Source of the DNA: Streptomyces sp. NL15-2K
Lineage (GTDB): Bacteria; Actinomycetota; Actinomycetes; Streptomycetales; Streptomycetaceae
NCBI RefSeq assembly: GCF_030551255.1
Contig: NZ_CP130630.1
Location: 1 to 64,000 of the forward strand
Direction of reading: 5' to 3'
DNA: 64,000 nt
Shown: piece after piece, positions 17,843 through 26,139 of the stretch
How positions within the stretch are numbered: position 1 is the stretch's first letter
Layout of the letters: the number at the start of each line of letters is the position of its first letter
Position numbers and translations under genes: made by a program
Notes under the pieces: model-generated
What the model was told of the DNA's origin: nothing
Databases searched by the model: none
Seen by the model: only the letters and a program-made list of their open reading frames with translations

Positions 17843-18408
17843 TCGGAAGCCCCGTCGATCTCTACTGGCTCGGTGGCGGGCGCCTCGATCGTGGAGTCCT
17901 CTCCTGGGCGAAGCGGTCGCACGACGTCCCCAGGACGAACGGTACCTCCGCGCAGAATCCGGCAGTTGAGCCCTGACCGGCCGAGAAGCGGCTCAAACAC
18001 CTTCTTGTCGATCAGACGCTCGAGATATCGGCAGGGCACGTTGAGCCGGCCTCCGTAGACGATCGTCTCGCCGATTGCGAAGCACCTCCCGACCAGCGAG
18101 TTGAGGGGGACGCCACGGGTCACGATGTTGCGACGCAGCTCCATCCCGTCCACCGGCTCACCGATGGCCCGCGAGACCTCGTCGATCACCTCCTGCGAGA
18201 TGAGCGTGAGCTGACGGTCCGGGTGCCACATATACGAGTAGTGACCGTGACCGAGCGCGTATCTGTCGTCGGCCACGCCCACGCCCGCCACCAGACGCGC
18301 CGCCGGCAGCGCGTGCATCTCCACTCCGGCGTACTCGGCAACGTAGATGGACAGGACTTCGCCGCGCCACGGCTCGTCGGCCACCTCGTCACATGTCGTC
18401 GTATCCAT
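17839..18408 (-). CDS. MOSC-domain protein, 189 aa
   Basis: MOSC proteins bind molybdenum cofactor and reduce N-hydroxylated compounds (YiiM/YcbX/mARC group). Family features include AGVGVADDRYALGHG, RNIVTRGVPLNSLVG and the conserved-Cys segment LNVPCRYLERL around residue 142. It is first of the minus-strand unit and overlaps the reductase start (ATGA). A MOSC protein next to a flavin/2Fe-2S reductase suggests a two-component N-reductase, as in YcbX, where a 2Fe-2S domain is fused. Substrate unknown. Start ATG 18408 is 94 bp from the shared palindrome. Confidence 0.75.
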   Translation of the reverse strand: MDTTTCDEVADEPWRGEVLSIYVAEYAGVEMHALPAARLVAGVGVADDRYALGHGHYSYMWHPDRQLTLISQEVIDEVSRAIGEPVDGMELRRNIVTRGVPLNSLVGRCFAIGETIVYGGRLNVPCRYLERLIDKKVFEPLLGRSGLNCRILRGGTVRPGDVVRPLRPGEDSTIEAPATEPVEIDGASE

Positions 18409-18501
18409 CGCGATGATCCTTACCGCTGCCGGGCGCCCGCCGGGTAGGTATCAGCGTTCACCCGGCTGGGTCGCACTATCATGGGCTTGCCCCATGTTTT
18501 T

Positions 18502-18515
18502 TTGCCAATAGGCAA
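18502..18515. promoter_or_regulatory. Shared palindromic operator between divergent MOSC and regulator genes
   Basis: TTGCC-AATA-GGCAA, a perfect 5-bp-arm palindrome, sits in the 140-bp gap between the divergent MOSC (start 18408) and XRE-cupin (start 18549) genes. The same 14 bases occur reverse-complemented at 16815-16828. Position 34 bp before the regulator ATG fits autoregulation. It follows a T-run (18497-18503). Confidence 0.6.
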
Positions 18516-18548
18516 CATTACCATCCGAGCCAGGTCTGAGGGAGATCG

Positions 18549-19133
18549 ATGTCGCACGCGCAGGCGGAGGATCTGGAGGAGCTCGCCGCCCGGACGATCG
18601 CGGAGCACCGCCGGAACCGCGGCCTAAGCCTGACCACTGTCGCCACGGCGAGTGGTGTGTCTCCCGCGCACCTGTCGCGTATCGAGCGAGGGGAACGCGT
18701 TCCCTCGCTCGGTGTCCTCCTCCAACTGACGCAGGCGTACAACGTGACACTGGGCGAACTCGTGGGTGAGCACCAGCCCGGTTCCCTCACCGTGCGGCAC
18801 AGCGTCGCCCGCCCGCACCCACCCGCCGCGGGAGTCGCCTACCGGCCGCTGCTCACCCAGGCCGACCCAGGCATCGTCCAGATCGTCCTGGTGGACATTG
18901 CCCTTGGGACGAAGACGCCCCCTTCATCACACCCCGGCACCGAGTGCATCTTCATGCTGGAAGGAGCCGTCGAGCTCAGCATCGGCACGAAACGGTGGAC
19001 GCTGAGCGCCGGCGACACCATCGACTTCGACTCCGCCGACGAGCACGTCCTGCGCAGCGTCTCCGGCGCCGCCCGGGCGATGCTCGTGATCATCTCGCCG
19101 GTCGCCGCAGCCGACGCTCCTACTGATCGATGA
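18549..19133 (+). CDS. XRE-family regulator with C-terminal cupin domain, 194 aa
   Basis: The N-terminal HTH (residues ~20-75: LSLTTVATASGVSPAHLSRIERGERVPSL-type pattern) is followed by a C-terminal cupin barrel (~95-190; PSSHPGTECIFMLEGAVELSI). This architecture is common in regulators that sense a small molecule directly with the cupin. ATG 18549 has GAGGGAGATCG just upstream. It is divergent from the MOSC-reductase-transporter-racemase genes and is their probable regulator through the repeated palindrome. The frame is intact and the codon use normal. Confidence 0.85.
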   Translation: MSHAQAEDLEELAARTIAEHRRNRGLSLTTVATASGVSPAHLSRIERGERVPSLGVLLQLTQAYNVTLGELVGEHQPGSLTVRHSVARPHPPAAGVAYRPLLTQADPGIVQIVLVDIALGTKTPPSSHPGTECIFMLEGAVELSIGTKRWTLSAGDTIDFDSADEHVLRSVSGAARAMLVIISPVAAADAPTDR

Positions 19134-20047
19134 CCGCGATCCGCGCCGCCTGACGCGGAGAGAGGCGACGCCGCCCGCATCCACGAAGGCAACCCTCTGG
19201 GTCTGGGCAAATCCCAGTCGGCCTTCCGGCTCACCACGTATGCAGACGCCGTCCAGCCTCTCGTCAACGTCTACGACGCGGCCACCGCCCTTGACCCGCC
19301 TCTTCCTGGTTGGGCTGTCCAGCGCACTCCTTCCGCGCGCGACACGCCACGGAAACCGCGTCGGCAGGGTGATGGCGGCGCTGCTGGTGCAACGCCCGTG
19401 CTGAGCCGAAGACCAGGTTCGCCGCTGACTCACCTACGTCAACGGACCGCAACCCCGGCCCAGGCTGCGTGACGAGCCACTACCCGCGACGGCTGGGGCC
19501 CGGTGCCCCGCACTTATGTCACCTGCACACCGGGCATGGCAATCCGCCCGGCCCTGCAGCGGAAGTTCAGCCGCGACGTGGACGCCGCCTTCCCGGACAA
19601 CCCGACCTCCGTGGTCGCTCTCGACCCCTCACATTCAGGCGAGGTCGTCGTCATACCAGCGACGAAAGATGAGGCGGGGAGTGCGAATCTCGGTCATGGC
19701 GCCCATCCTGCCTAACGGGTGAAGGATCGGACCGACAGCCCGGGGACGTGGATCTTGGAGGGAGTAGCGTGATCAGTGGTGGTGATCTGCGCCTGCTCGG
19801 CTATGTGCGGTTCGGTCCGTGTCTGGCTCACCGAGCCCCAGGTGGACAACAGAGCGATCAGCGCGGCCAGGCCGCAGATTGCCGTCGCCGGAGTCGGCCC
19901 AGGCGTCCCGCCGTGGCCGCGGTCACCGCACCGACCGGCGTCGGGTTGCGCCGCCGCTCAGCTGCCCACTGCCGCCTGATCGAGTGCCTTGGCCTGACTC
20001 TGCCGGGGATCTTGGAGTTGCCCGGTGCGGAAGCCTGATCAGCGGGC
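19134..20047. other. No intact gene seen
   Basis: About 900 bp without a credible complete gene. A 20-codon acetyltransferase-like start (19635-19697, minus) is listed separately. A plus-strand stretch at 19170-19310 gives protein-like text (KSQSAFRLTTYADAVQPLV) but no recognisable domain or start. Confidence 0.4.
19635..19697 (-). pseudogene. Tiny GNAT acetyltransferase N-terminal remnant
   Basis: ATG 19697 gives MTEIRTPRLIFRRWYDDDLA then a stop. This is the standard opening of RimJ/RimL-type GNAT acetyltransferases (TxRLxLRxWxxxD). The rest of the protein is not present downstream. Because it is only 20 codons, the call is tentative. Confidence 0.4.
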
Positions 20048-20129
20048 ATGCTCAGGCTGTTCCGAAGGCCAATGCAGTTGTCGAGGCACCCGTTGTCCCT
20101 CCGCCCCCGTTCCGGTGAGCAAGTCCCGT

Positions 20130-20760
20130 CTTTGACCGTGCAGACCGCGCGGGCGAGCAACCCGGGCGGCACGACGGCGATGTGGGTCAGGGACCGGCTG
20201 GACGGGCTGCGGTGCGATGAGGACTTCGCCGACTGGTACCCGCGCGACGGGCGCCCGGACCTCTCCCCCACCCAACTGGCCACCGTCTGCGTCCTGCAGT
20301 TCCTGCTCGACCTGTCGGACCGGCAGGCCGCCGAGGCGGTCCGCTGCCGCATCGACTCCACATACGCCCTGGCCATGGAGCTGGATGATCCCGGCTTCCA
20401 CCACAGCGTGCTGGCCGACTTCCGTGAGCGCCTCACCCAGGGCGATGGTGCCGACGGCCTGTTCGATCTCGCGCTGGCCCCGGCTACGCCCGGTGTGTGG
20501 CGAGGCGGCTCAAGGACGCCGGGCTCGTACGTGAACGCGCACGTGCCCGGTCCGAACCGGGTGCACAACCTCCCGCGAAAGCGCCCGGAACGTGGGCTTC
20601 CCGCCGCGAGCACTCCGCGACCTGCAAGTACGCGTCCGCACCGATCAGCAAAGGCCCGGCCGGAAGGCCGCTACGTGGTCCGCTCCAAAGCAGAGGGCAC
20701 CGTCAACGAGTTCGCCCATGGACACGGCAGGCGGGTGCAGATGACCTGGCAGAACTGGCT
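20130..20760 (+). pseudogene. IS1182-family transposase, internally deleted and frameshifted
   Basis: The N-terminal part MWVRDRLDGLRCDEDFADWYP, QLATVCVLQFLLDLSDRQAAEA and FHHSVLADFRERL (about 20178-20480) is typical IS1182. The frame then slips, and only C-terminal pieces remain: a LRDLQVRVRTDQQ-type block near 20605-20645 and EGTVNEFAHGHGRR near 20695-20730. The catalytic middle is deleted. It ends shortly before the intact tpg gene. Confidence 0.65.
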
Positions 20761-20810
20761 ACGGACTGCGGGGTGCTGGCCCTGCCGGCTGGCCGCTTGG
20801 AGAGACGGAC

Positions 20811-21368
20811 GTGGGACAGATCGAGCAGGGATTGGAGCGCGCGTTGCGCACCCGCCCCGTTCCTTCGAGCACCGAGGCACGCCTGCGATTTTTGCTAGCG
20901 GCGCACCCGGGTTCCACCCGGAGGGTCGCCGCCGTGCTGGGGGTGTCGCAGCGCACTGTGCAGCGGTGGGTGACGAAGAAGCCAGGAGCGCGTCGTCCGC
21001 CGGGTCCGATGCAGGTCCGGGCGATCGAGGAAGCGGTCCTGGCCCGATGGCAGCCCCGAATACGGGCCCGTCGGCGTGCACAGGCCGAAGCTAACGGGTT
21101 CGTCCTCCACACGAGGGCGCGATTCGGGTTCGCCGCGCCAGCAGGGTCTTCGGACGATCCGCGGGTGCGATGGATCACCCAGGACCTGCCGGGAGAGGTG
21201 GCCCGGGAGCTGTTCGCCGCTCGGGATGCCGGCGCGGGCGAGCAGCGGCAGACGGTGATACTCGCCCGTGCGCTGGGGCACGCCTACTTTCGCGAAGGGG
21301 GCCGCCGGGCCCACGGTCTGCACGTAGCTTTCAGCGACGTCGAGTTCGCCGACTTCTCGATCGGCTGA
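20811..21368 (+). CDS. tpg: Tpg terminal protein, 185 aa
   Basis: Tpg is covalently linked to the 5' ends of linear Streptomyces replicons and primes filling of the telomere gaps. The protein has the normal length and all main blocks: LRFLLAAHPGSTRRVAAVLGV with HTH QRTVQRWVTKK (~25-60), AVLARWQPRIRARRRAQAE (~75-95), HTRARFGFAAPAGSSDDPRVR, ITQDLPGEVARELFAARDAG and the C-terminal HAYFREGGRRAHGLH-VEFADFSI. GTG 20811 has a GGAGAGACGG purine tract upstream. No tap partner is adjacent; the only tap here is the decayed one at 1-2121. Confidence 0.85.
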   Translation: MGQIEQGLERALRTRPVPSSTEARLRFLLAAHPGSTRRVAAVLGVSQRTVQRWVTKKPGARRPPGPMQVRAIEEAVLARWQPRIRARRRAQAEANGFVLHTRARFGFAAPAGSSDDPRVRWITQDLPGEVARELFAARDAGAGEQRQTVILARALGHAYFREGGRRAHGLHVAFSDVEFADFSIG

Positions 21369-21409
21369 GTCTGCCCTGTCGAGCGAACGCGTCAGGGTGT
21401 TCAGCATCG

Positions 21410-21973
21410 TTAGGGCCTGACGCGACTGGCCGGCACCGCTTTGTACCTCTCAGCTTCCTGCCGCTCGCGCCAGTCCCACTCCACACGGCCGACCGGGCCT
21501 TGGCGGCGGGCCGCGGGCGGCTGGGGCGGGCGCAGTCTGGCCGTCTCCGCAACGCCCAGCAGGTGCGCACGGTCACCTGGCGCGGCGAGCAGTTCCTGGT
21601 CTTCGCCGGAGACGAGTCGGGTGAAGCAGGCCGCAGCCCGCAGGAAGATGCCTGCCCAGGGTGGTACGGGGTGGGCGGCGCAGCCGTCGGTGTAGCGGGC
21701 GCGGTCGTGCAGGGCGAGCGTGGCCACAGCGTCGTCGTAGTCGCGGGGGCGGGCGGTGGCGAGTTGCTGGAGGGAGGCGCCGGTGAACAGCGCGGCGGCG
21801 ACTGCCGCGGCGAGGCGGGGATGTGCGGTCGCCGCGTGCAGCCGGTGAGCGACGCGCTGCGCGGTGGGCGCGGTGAGAGGCGCGGGCGGTGGGCGGTGCC
21901 GCCAGGCGATCGGCGGTGGCGTGCACGGGACGGCGCAGGGGCGGGGGCTGTCGTAGGAGACGAGGCGGTCCAA
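21410..21973 (-). CDS. Hypothetical protein, 187 aa or a remnant of a longer one
   Basis: An Ala/Arg-rich helical protein: QRVAHRLHAATAHPRLAAAVAAALFTGASLQQLATA, then a loop with HPVPPWAGIFLRAAACFTRL. The chosen TTG has in-frame text upstream (WLTLPALDRLVSYDS), so it may be the C-terminal part of a larger gene broken near 22020. It is convergent with tpg, about 40 bp apart. The LAAAVAAALFTGASLQQLA motif faintly recalls recombinase or helix-turn-helix proteins, but I do not assign a family. Confidence 0.35.
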   Translation of the reverse strand: MDRLVSYDSPRPCAVPCTPPPIAWRHRPPPAPLTAPTAQRVAHRLHAATAHPRLAAAVAAALFTGASLQQLATARPRDYDDAVATLALHDRARYTDGCAAHPVPPWAGIFLRAAACFTRLVSGEDQELLAAPGDRAHLLGVAETARLRPPQPPAARRQGPVGRVEWDWRERQEAERYKAVPASRVRP

Positions 21974-22189
21974 TGCGGGCAGGGTGAGCCATCGGCTGGC
22001 CGGCCCGGTGGGCTCGTCTGCGGCCGGGGGCCCGCTGCCTCCAGATTTCGAACCAGCCTCACCACGGTGTCGCTATGGCTGCGTGACGCCGACGTCGCGA
22101 AGTCGTTCAACGACGCGGCTCCATATGCCGGAGCCTCGGAGATTTCAGATCCCCGGGGCTCCGTGGTCTTGCGGGCAGCGGCAGCGGTA

Positions 22190-23242
22190 CTACATAAGCG
22201 TTCCGAGGGCCTGCTCCGCCATCTGGACGCCCATCGTGGCGGCCATGGTGATGCCGGCCTCCAGGAGCTTGTCCTTGAGCTGGGTGGTGAACTGCCGCAG
22301 ACGGCCCGGCTCGGGGTTCTCCGAGGTCGCTTCGTCGTGGAGGTCCTGGGCGACGCGCTCCAGCTCCACGCGGTCCGGCTCGGGCATAGCCAGCGTGGGG
22401 CTGATCTGGCCGATGTACCCGGCCAGCTGGACGAACAGCGTCGGGTCGACGCCGTCGGTGTTGTTCTGGGTGAAGTGCTGCTGCTCGCCGATGATGACGC
22501 CCTTGGCGTTCGGCAGGTAGTTGTTGTACGTGGTTCCGGTACGCGCCGGGGTGGTGTGGTCTTGCACGCTTCCTCCAGACAGGGCGCAGCTGACGCCTTC
22601 GGGGGTGATGGCGACCGTGGCGGGGTCGGTGTCGATACGTTCGATGAGGTTGTGCTCCGCCAGGTAGCCGAGCGCCTGGTGCAGGTCGGTCCCGGATATT
22701 GCGGCACCGGCGAAGTACGCGGTGGTGGGCGCCAGGAACGGGGCCGGGTCGGTGGGCGACTGGTCGCCTGCCGTGTCGAACAGCCACCGCAGGAAGGCGT
22801 CCATGGTGTAGCGGAGCCTGGCGGCGCGGTCCTGCTGCAGCTTCTTCAGTCGGCTCACCGCGACGCGGCCCGCGTCGCTGAGGTGTACGTCGGGCGTTCC
22901 GCCCATGGTGCGTGCGATCTTGACCAGGTCGCGCTGTTCCAGCTCGAAGGCGAGCACGGACGGGTCCTCGCTGTCCAGCTGCTCTTCTTCGACGAACCGG
23001 GTCACGTCGACGTAGTGCGAGGGGTTCAGCCGGGCCTGTTCGTCTAGCCACATCAGGAGCCGGGCCATGATCGGGTTGCTTTCGACGGCGTCACGACCGG
23101 CCATGGAGACTCCTTCGACAGTCGCGTCCGTCTGGATCGGCACGCGGATCGGATTCCGCCGGGCTGCGCGCTCATAGCCCTTGGCGATCTCCTTGAGGTG
23201 TCTCTCGATCGCGCGCTGATCGATCTTGGGTTTCCGGGCCAC
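22190..23242 (-). CDS. Winged-helix-like protein with amyloid-like linker motif, 350 aa
   Basis: GTG 23242 is preceded by GGAGGG at a good distance; the frame upstream of it is poor. N-terminal basic helix (RAIERHLKEIAKGYERAARR), then a winged-helix-like region (YVDVTRFVEEEQLD to HLSDAGRVAVSRL, ~90-160), and a second one (GTDLHQALGYLAEHNLIERI to AITPEGV, ~200-240). Around residues 255-275 is TTYNNYLPNAKGVIIGEQQ followed by HFTQNN, which resembles GVxxGxxNTQxN amyloid-signalling or RHIM-like motifs of bacterial and fungal immune proteins. The C-terminus is helical (ELERVAQDLHDEA). Possibly a signalling or defence adaptor; function unknown. Confidence 0.6.
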   Translation of the reverse strand: MARKPKIDQRAIERHLKEIAKGYERAARRNPIRVPIQTDATVEGVSMAGRDAVESNPIMARLLMWLDEQARLNPSHYVDVTRFVEEEQLDSEDPSVLAFELEQRDLVKIARTMGGTPDVHLSDAGRVAVSRLKKLQQDRAARLRYTMDAFLRWLFDTAGDQSPTDPAPFLAPTTAYFAGAAISGTDLHQALGYLAEHNLIERIDTDPATVAITPEGVSCALSGGSVQDHTTPARTGTTYNNYLPNAKGVIIGEQQHFTQNNTDGVDPTLFVQLAGYIGQISPTLAMPEPDRVELERVAQDLHDEATSENPEPGRLRQFTTQLKDKLLEAGITMAATMGVQMAEQALGTLM

Positions 23243-23329
23243 GCTGCCCTCCTGTCTCAGGTACCTCGCGGCCAGCCTACGGAGGAGGTCTGACAATGGG
23301 CCGTCCGTTCCGTCGCGGTCATGACGGGT

Positions 23330-23600
23330 AGGTGGTGCCGACGACCGCACGGGCCGGTTGCGTGCCCAGTGCCCAGCGTTTGAGGTCACCGACGCGGCAG
23401 AGGAGTTTGGCACGGCGCTTGCCGCTGAAAGCCCGCAGCGGCGCCAGCGCTCAGCGGTACGAGTTGCACGCCCCGCCGTCATTCGGGAAGTCGGGGCGTT
23501 GGCGCACGCCCAGCACAGATCTACGGCAGGTGCTGTTCGTAGGCCTGGCGCAGGCCGACCAGAGCGTCGTCCTCCTCCTGGACGTCTGACCTGGCCGGGG
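23330..23600 (-). pseudogene. Decayed copy of an FtsK-associated small gene
   Basis: Minus-strand text EEDDALVGLRQAYEQHLP (near 23525-23580) and a GDLKRWALGTQPARAVVG-type end (near 23345-23400) match, in order, the small protein at 25903-26136 (DDQAVGLRQAHEHHLPE ... SGDLMRWARNRPRAAIG). The copy is frameshifted. The two related copies flank the AT-richer gene at 23718-25690. Confidence 0.45.
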
Positions 23601-24005
23601 CCTGCTCGGCAACAGACGCCGCCGGCTGCTGGGGCCGGCGCGGCATATGTGGCCCTCGCCACCCGGTGATGCAAGAGTTGATTGAGGTGCTAATGCTTAG
23701 GTCCAGGCGATGACGAAATGCTTAGTTTCTTTAAAGACGTAATCACCGAAGTTACTGCAGCGCTTATTATCTTCGTGCTTGGTGTAGTGGCTGGCAGACT
23801 CTGGGCACGCGTACGGCTCACCAGTCCAGCTCGCTGGTTCTGGGGATTTCCGCCTGGGAGTGAAGTCTTGATGTCCGCGAGCCTCTATCGCCATGATCTC
23901 AGCGAACACAAATCTTACATCCCGGCAGGCGACACCCTTGCAGTGGCTGCAGTAACGTCATTCTTGAAGCGGATTCACCCAAGACTCAAGCATGATTTCT
24001 ATCTA

Positions 24006-25133
24006 GTGTCGTGTGAATGAAGTCCTTGGACGATGAACTGGGGTGCGGTTGAATGGCGTATGCCTGTCGCCCTGCCGTTGGCCGTGTCCGATGCGGACCG
24101 TAAGGTTCTGCGTTCGTGGGTCCGCTCGCCGTCGTCCCCGTCGGGGCTGGTGACGCGGGCCCGGATCGTGCTCCTTGCCTCGGAAGGCACTTCGAACACC
24201 GAGATCGCGCGGCGGCTTGAGCTCTCCCGGCAGACGGTGGTGACCTGGCGCGGCCGGTACCGCTCGGCCGGCCTGTCCGGGCTGGAGGACCGGCCTCGCT
24301 CGGGCCGGCCCGGCACCGTGGACGAGGCCGAAGTGGTGGTGCGGACCCTGGAGGGCCCGCCGGAAAAACTTGGCGTGACCCACTGGTCCTCCCGGCTGCT
24401 CGCCGCCGAACTGCGCCTGTCCAACGTCGCGGTGGCCAAGGTGTGGCGCAAGTGGAAGATCCAGCCCTGGCGGAGCGAGACGTTCAAGTTCTCCACCGAC
24501 CCGGAACTGGAGGCCAAGGTCCGCGACGTGGTCGGGCTGTACCTGGCCCCGCCGGAGAAGGCGGTGGTGGTCTGCGTCGATGAGAAGTCGCAGATCCAGG
24601 CGCTGGACCGGACCGCCCCGATGCTGCCGGTCCGGCCGGGCCTGGCGGAGCGGCGCACCCACGACTACGTCCGCCACGGCACCACCACCTTGTTCGCCGC
24701 CCTGGACGTCGCCACCGGGAAGATCACCGCCGACGCCTGCTACGACCGGCACCGCAACGACGAGTTCCTGCGCTTCCTCAAGCAGGTCGCCAAGGCCCAC
24801 CCGAGGGTGAAGCTGCACGTGGTCGCCGACAACTACGCCACCCACAAGCACCCCCGCGTGAAGGCGTGGCTGGCGAAGAACCCGCGGATCACCCTGCACT
24901 TCACCCCGACCTCCTGCTCGTGGCTGAACCTGGTGGAAATCTTCTTCGGCATCATCACGCGCCAGGCCATACGCCGCGGCACCTTCACCTCGGTCGCCGA
25001 CCTCACCGACGCCATCCGCCGCTACATCGACGCCTACAACGACCGCTGCCAGCCGTTCACCTGGACCAAGACCGCTGACGAAATCCTCGAACACGCCACA
25101 CCCAAACGTCCAAGAACTTCATTCACACGACAC
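24006..25133 (+). mobile_element. IS630-family element, about 1.13 kb
   Basis: Terminal inverted repeats match over about 30 bp with one mismatch (left GTGTCGTGTGAATGAAGT..., right its complement). The element is flanked by TA at 24004-24005 and 25134-25135, the standard IS630 target duplication. It encodes one transposase and appears complete. It interrupts the AT-richer gene described separately. Confidence 0.85.
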
Positions 25134-25136
25134 TAG
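24060..25136 (+). CDS. IS630-family transposase
   Basis: N-terminal HTH (GLVTRARIVLLASEGTSNTEIA, LELSRQTVVTWRGRY) followed by a DDE core with VVVCVDEKSQIQALDR (first Asp), HVVADNYATHKHPR (second) and WLNLVEIFFGIITRQ (Glu). These are the canonical IS630 blocks. I chose ATG 24060; ATG 24033 is also in frame. The TAG stop uses the TA of the target duplication plus the first flanking base, so the host site supplies the terminator. Intact, probably active. Confidence 0.85.
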   Translation: MPVALPLAVSDADRKVLRSWVRSPSSPSGLVTRARIVLLASEGTSNTEIARRLELSRQTVVTWRGRYRSAGLSGLEDRPRSGRPGTVDEAEVVVRTLEGPPEKLGVTHWSSRLLAAELRLSNVAVAKVWRKWKIQPWRSETFKFSTDPELEAKVRDVVGLYLAPPEKAVVVCVDEKSQIQALDRTAPMLPVRPGLAERRTHDYVRHGTTTLFAALDVATGKITADACYDRHRNDEFLRFLKQVAKAHPRVKLHVVADNYATHKHPRVKAWLAKNPRITLHFTPTSCSWLNLVEIFFGIITRQAIRRGTFTSVADLTDAIRRYIDAYNDRCQPFTWTKTADEILEHATPKRPRTSFTRH

Positions 25137-25689
25137 ACCCCAAAAATCCACTAACGGAATGGAATAGGGTCGTTATTGCAATTGGCGGCGGGAAGGATAA
25201 TGTGACTGAACGTTGCCTTCTCGCCCTCGCCGCGCTCGACCCCCCTCTGTCCCCCCAAGATCACGCAGATTCTGGGCATGACTCAAAGGCACTTAAGGAT
25301 AGACTGGGCACGCCAGTTCTTACCTCCGTCGGAATTTTTGACGCTGCATACATTATCCGAACACTGGACCCCTTGCATCACACTAATCACGTTTACGTCA
25401 TTGCTGGTGGGCATACGGCTGCAACATATGCAGCGGCGCAATGGATCACCCAGCCTAAGAACCTACGCTGGATGATGTGGAAATGCATGAGACGGCGTGT
25501 ATGGGATTCCCTAAGACGCCGCCCCCCATTTGACAGTATCCAAGTCGTACTCACGGTTCAGGTGCTCAATCCACCTGAACCAACAGCGCTTCCTTCTATC
25601 AGGCCAGCAAAGGTGTATAGCCTGGACTGCTTCCACGCCCCTAATGATTACGCCCAGCAATACGCCGATTGGGTCGGGAGGACACCGTA

Positions 25690-25906
25690 ATGTAGGAGCT
25701 GGGCGGTGGGTGAGGGTGCGCAGGATCGTCGTGGTGCCGCCGCCACCGGCGGAGCAGCCCAGGACGTGCAGGGATTCGTTGTCCAGGTCGGCGGAGGCTG
25801 GCTGCCCGTCGGTGCCGATGCCGATCAGCGCCACGGAGGCGGGCAACGCGTCCAGCGTCTCGCGCAGCCCGGGATCGGTGAGGCGCAGCAGCTCCGGGAG
25901 CGTCAT
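25690..25906 (-). pseudogene. FtsK/SpoIIIE-type ATPase N-terminal fragment
   Basis: From ATG 25906: LPELLRLTDPGLRETLDALP, then VALIGIGTDGQPASADLDNESLHVLGCSAGGGGTTTILRTLT, which contains a P-loop-like Gly-rich turn. This resembles the DNA-translocating FtsK-like proteins of actinomycete plasmids and ICEs. Homology stops near 25690, where the AT-richer gene ends, so most of the ATPase is lost. The start overlaps the stop of the 25903-26136 gene by 4 bp. Confidence 0.45.
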
Positions 25907-26136
25907 CGGCCGATGGCTGCGCGGGGCCGGTTGCGTGCCCAGCGCATCAAATCGCCGCTGCGGTAGAGGAGTTCGGCGCCGCGCTTGTCGACCGAGCCGG
26001 GGAAGGTGGGGTCGTTGGCACGGGCGTAGCGCAGCGCGGCGAGGGTGATCTCCGGCAGGTGGTGTTCGTGGGCCTGGCGCAGCCCCACCGCCTGGTCGTC
26101 CTCGTTTCCGGCCGGGGACGTCGGCGGCGTCGCCAC
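25903..26136 (-). CDS. Small plasmid-transfer-associated protein, 77 aa
   Basis: LRQAHEHHLPEITLAALRYARANDP, FPGSVDKRGAELLYRSGDLMRWARNRP. This small helical protein is of a type found next to FtsK-like transfer genes on Streptomyces integrative elements; that association is remembered, not checked. It overlaps the FtsK fragment by 4 bp (ATGA). A decayed second copy lies at 23330-23600. Confidence 0.45.
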   Translation of the reverse strand: MATPPTSPAGNEDDQAVGLRQAHEHHLPEITLAALRYARANDPTFPGSVDKRGAELLYRSGDLMRWARNRPRAAIGR

Positions 26137-26139
26137 GGC

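Larger units (their letters stand above)
23718..25690 (+). pseudogene. AT-richer membrane-anchored protein gene split by an IS630 element
   Basis: Joining 23718-24005 to 25136-25690, that is removing the IS and one copy of its TA target, restores an uninterrupted 280-aa frame: ...KHDFYL + DPKNPLTEWN... The N-terminus has one TM helix (AALIIFVLGVVAGRLWA, ~13-29). The soluble part has VTSFLKRIHPRLKHDF then VVIAIGGGKDNVTERCLL, a strand-Gly-loop element. The DNA is visibly richer in A+T than its neighbours and uses codons such as TTA, AAA and ATT that are rare here, so it is recently acquired. Family not recognised. Ends at TAA 25690. Confidence 0.7.
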
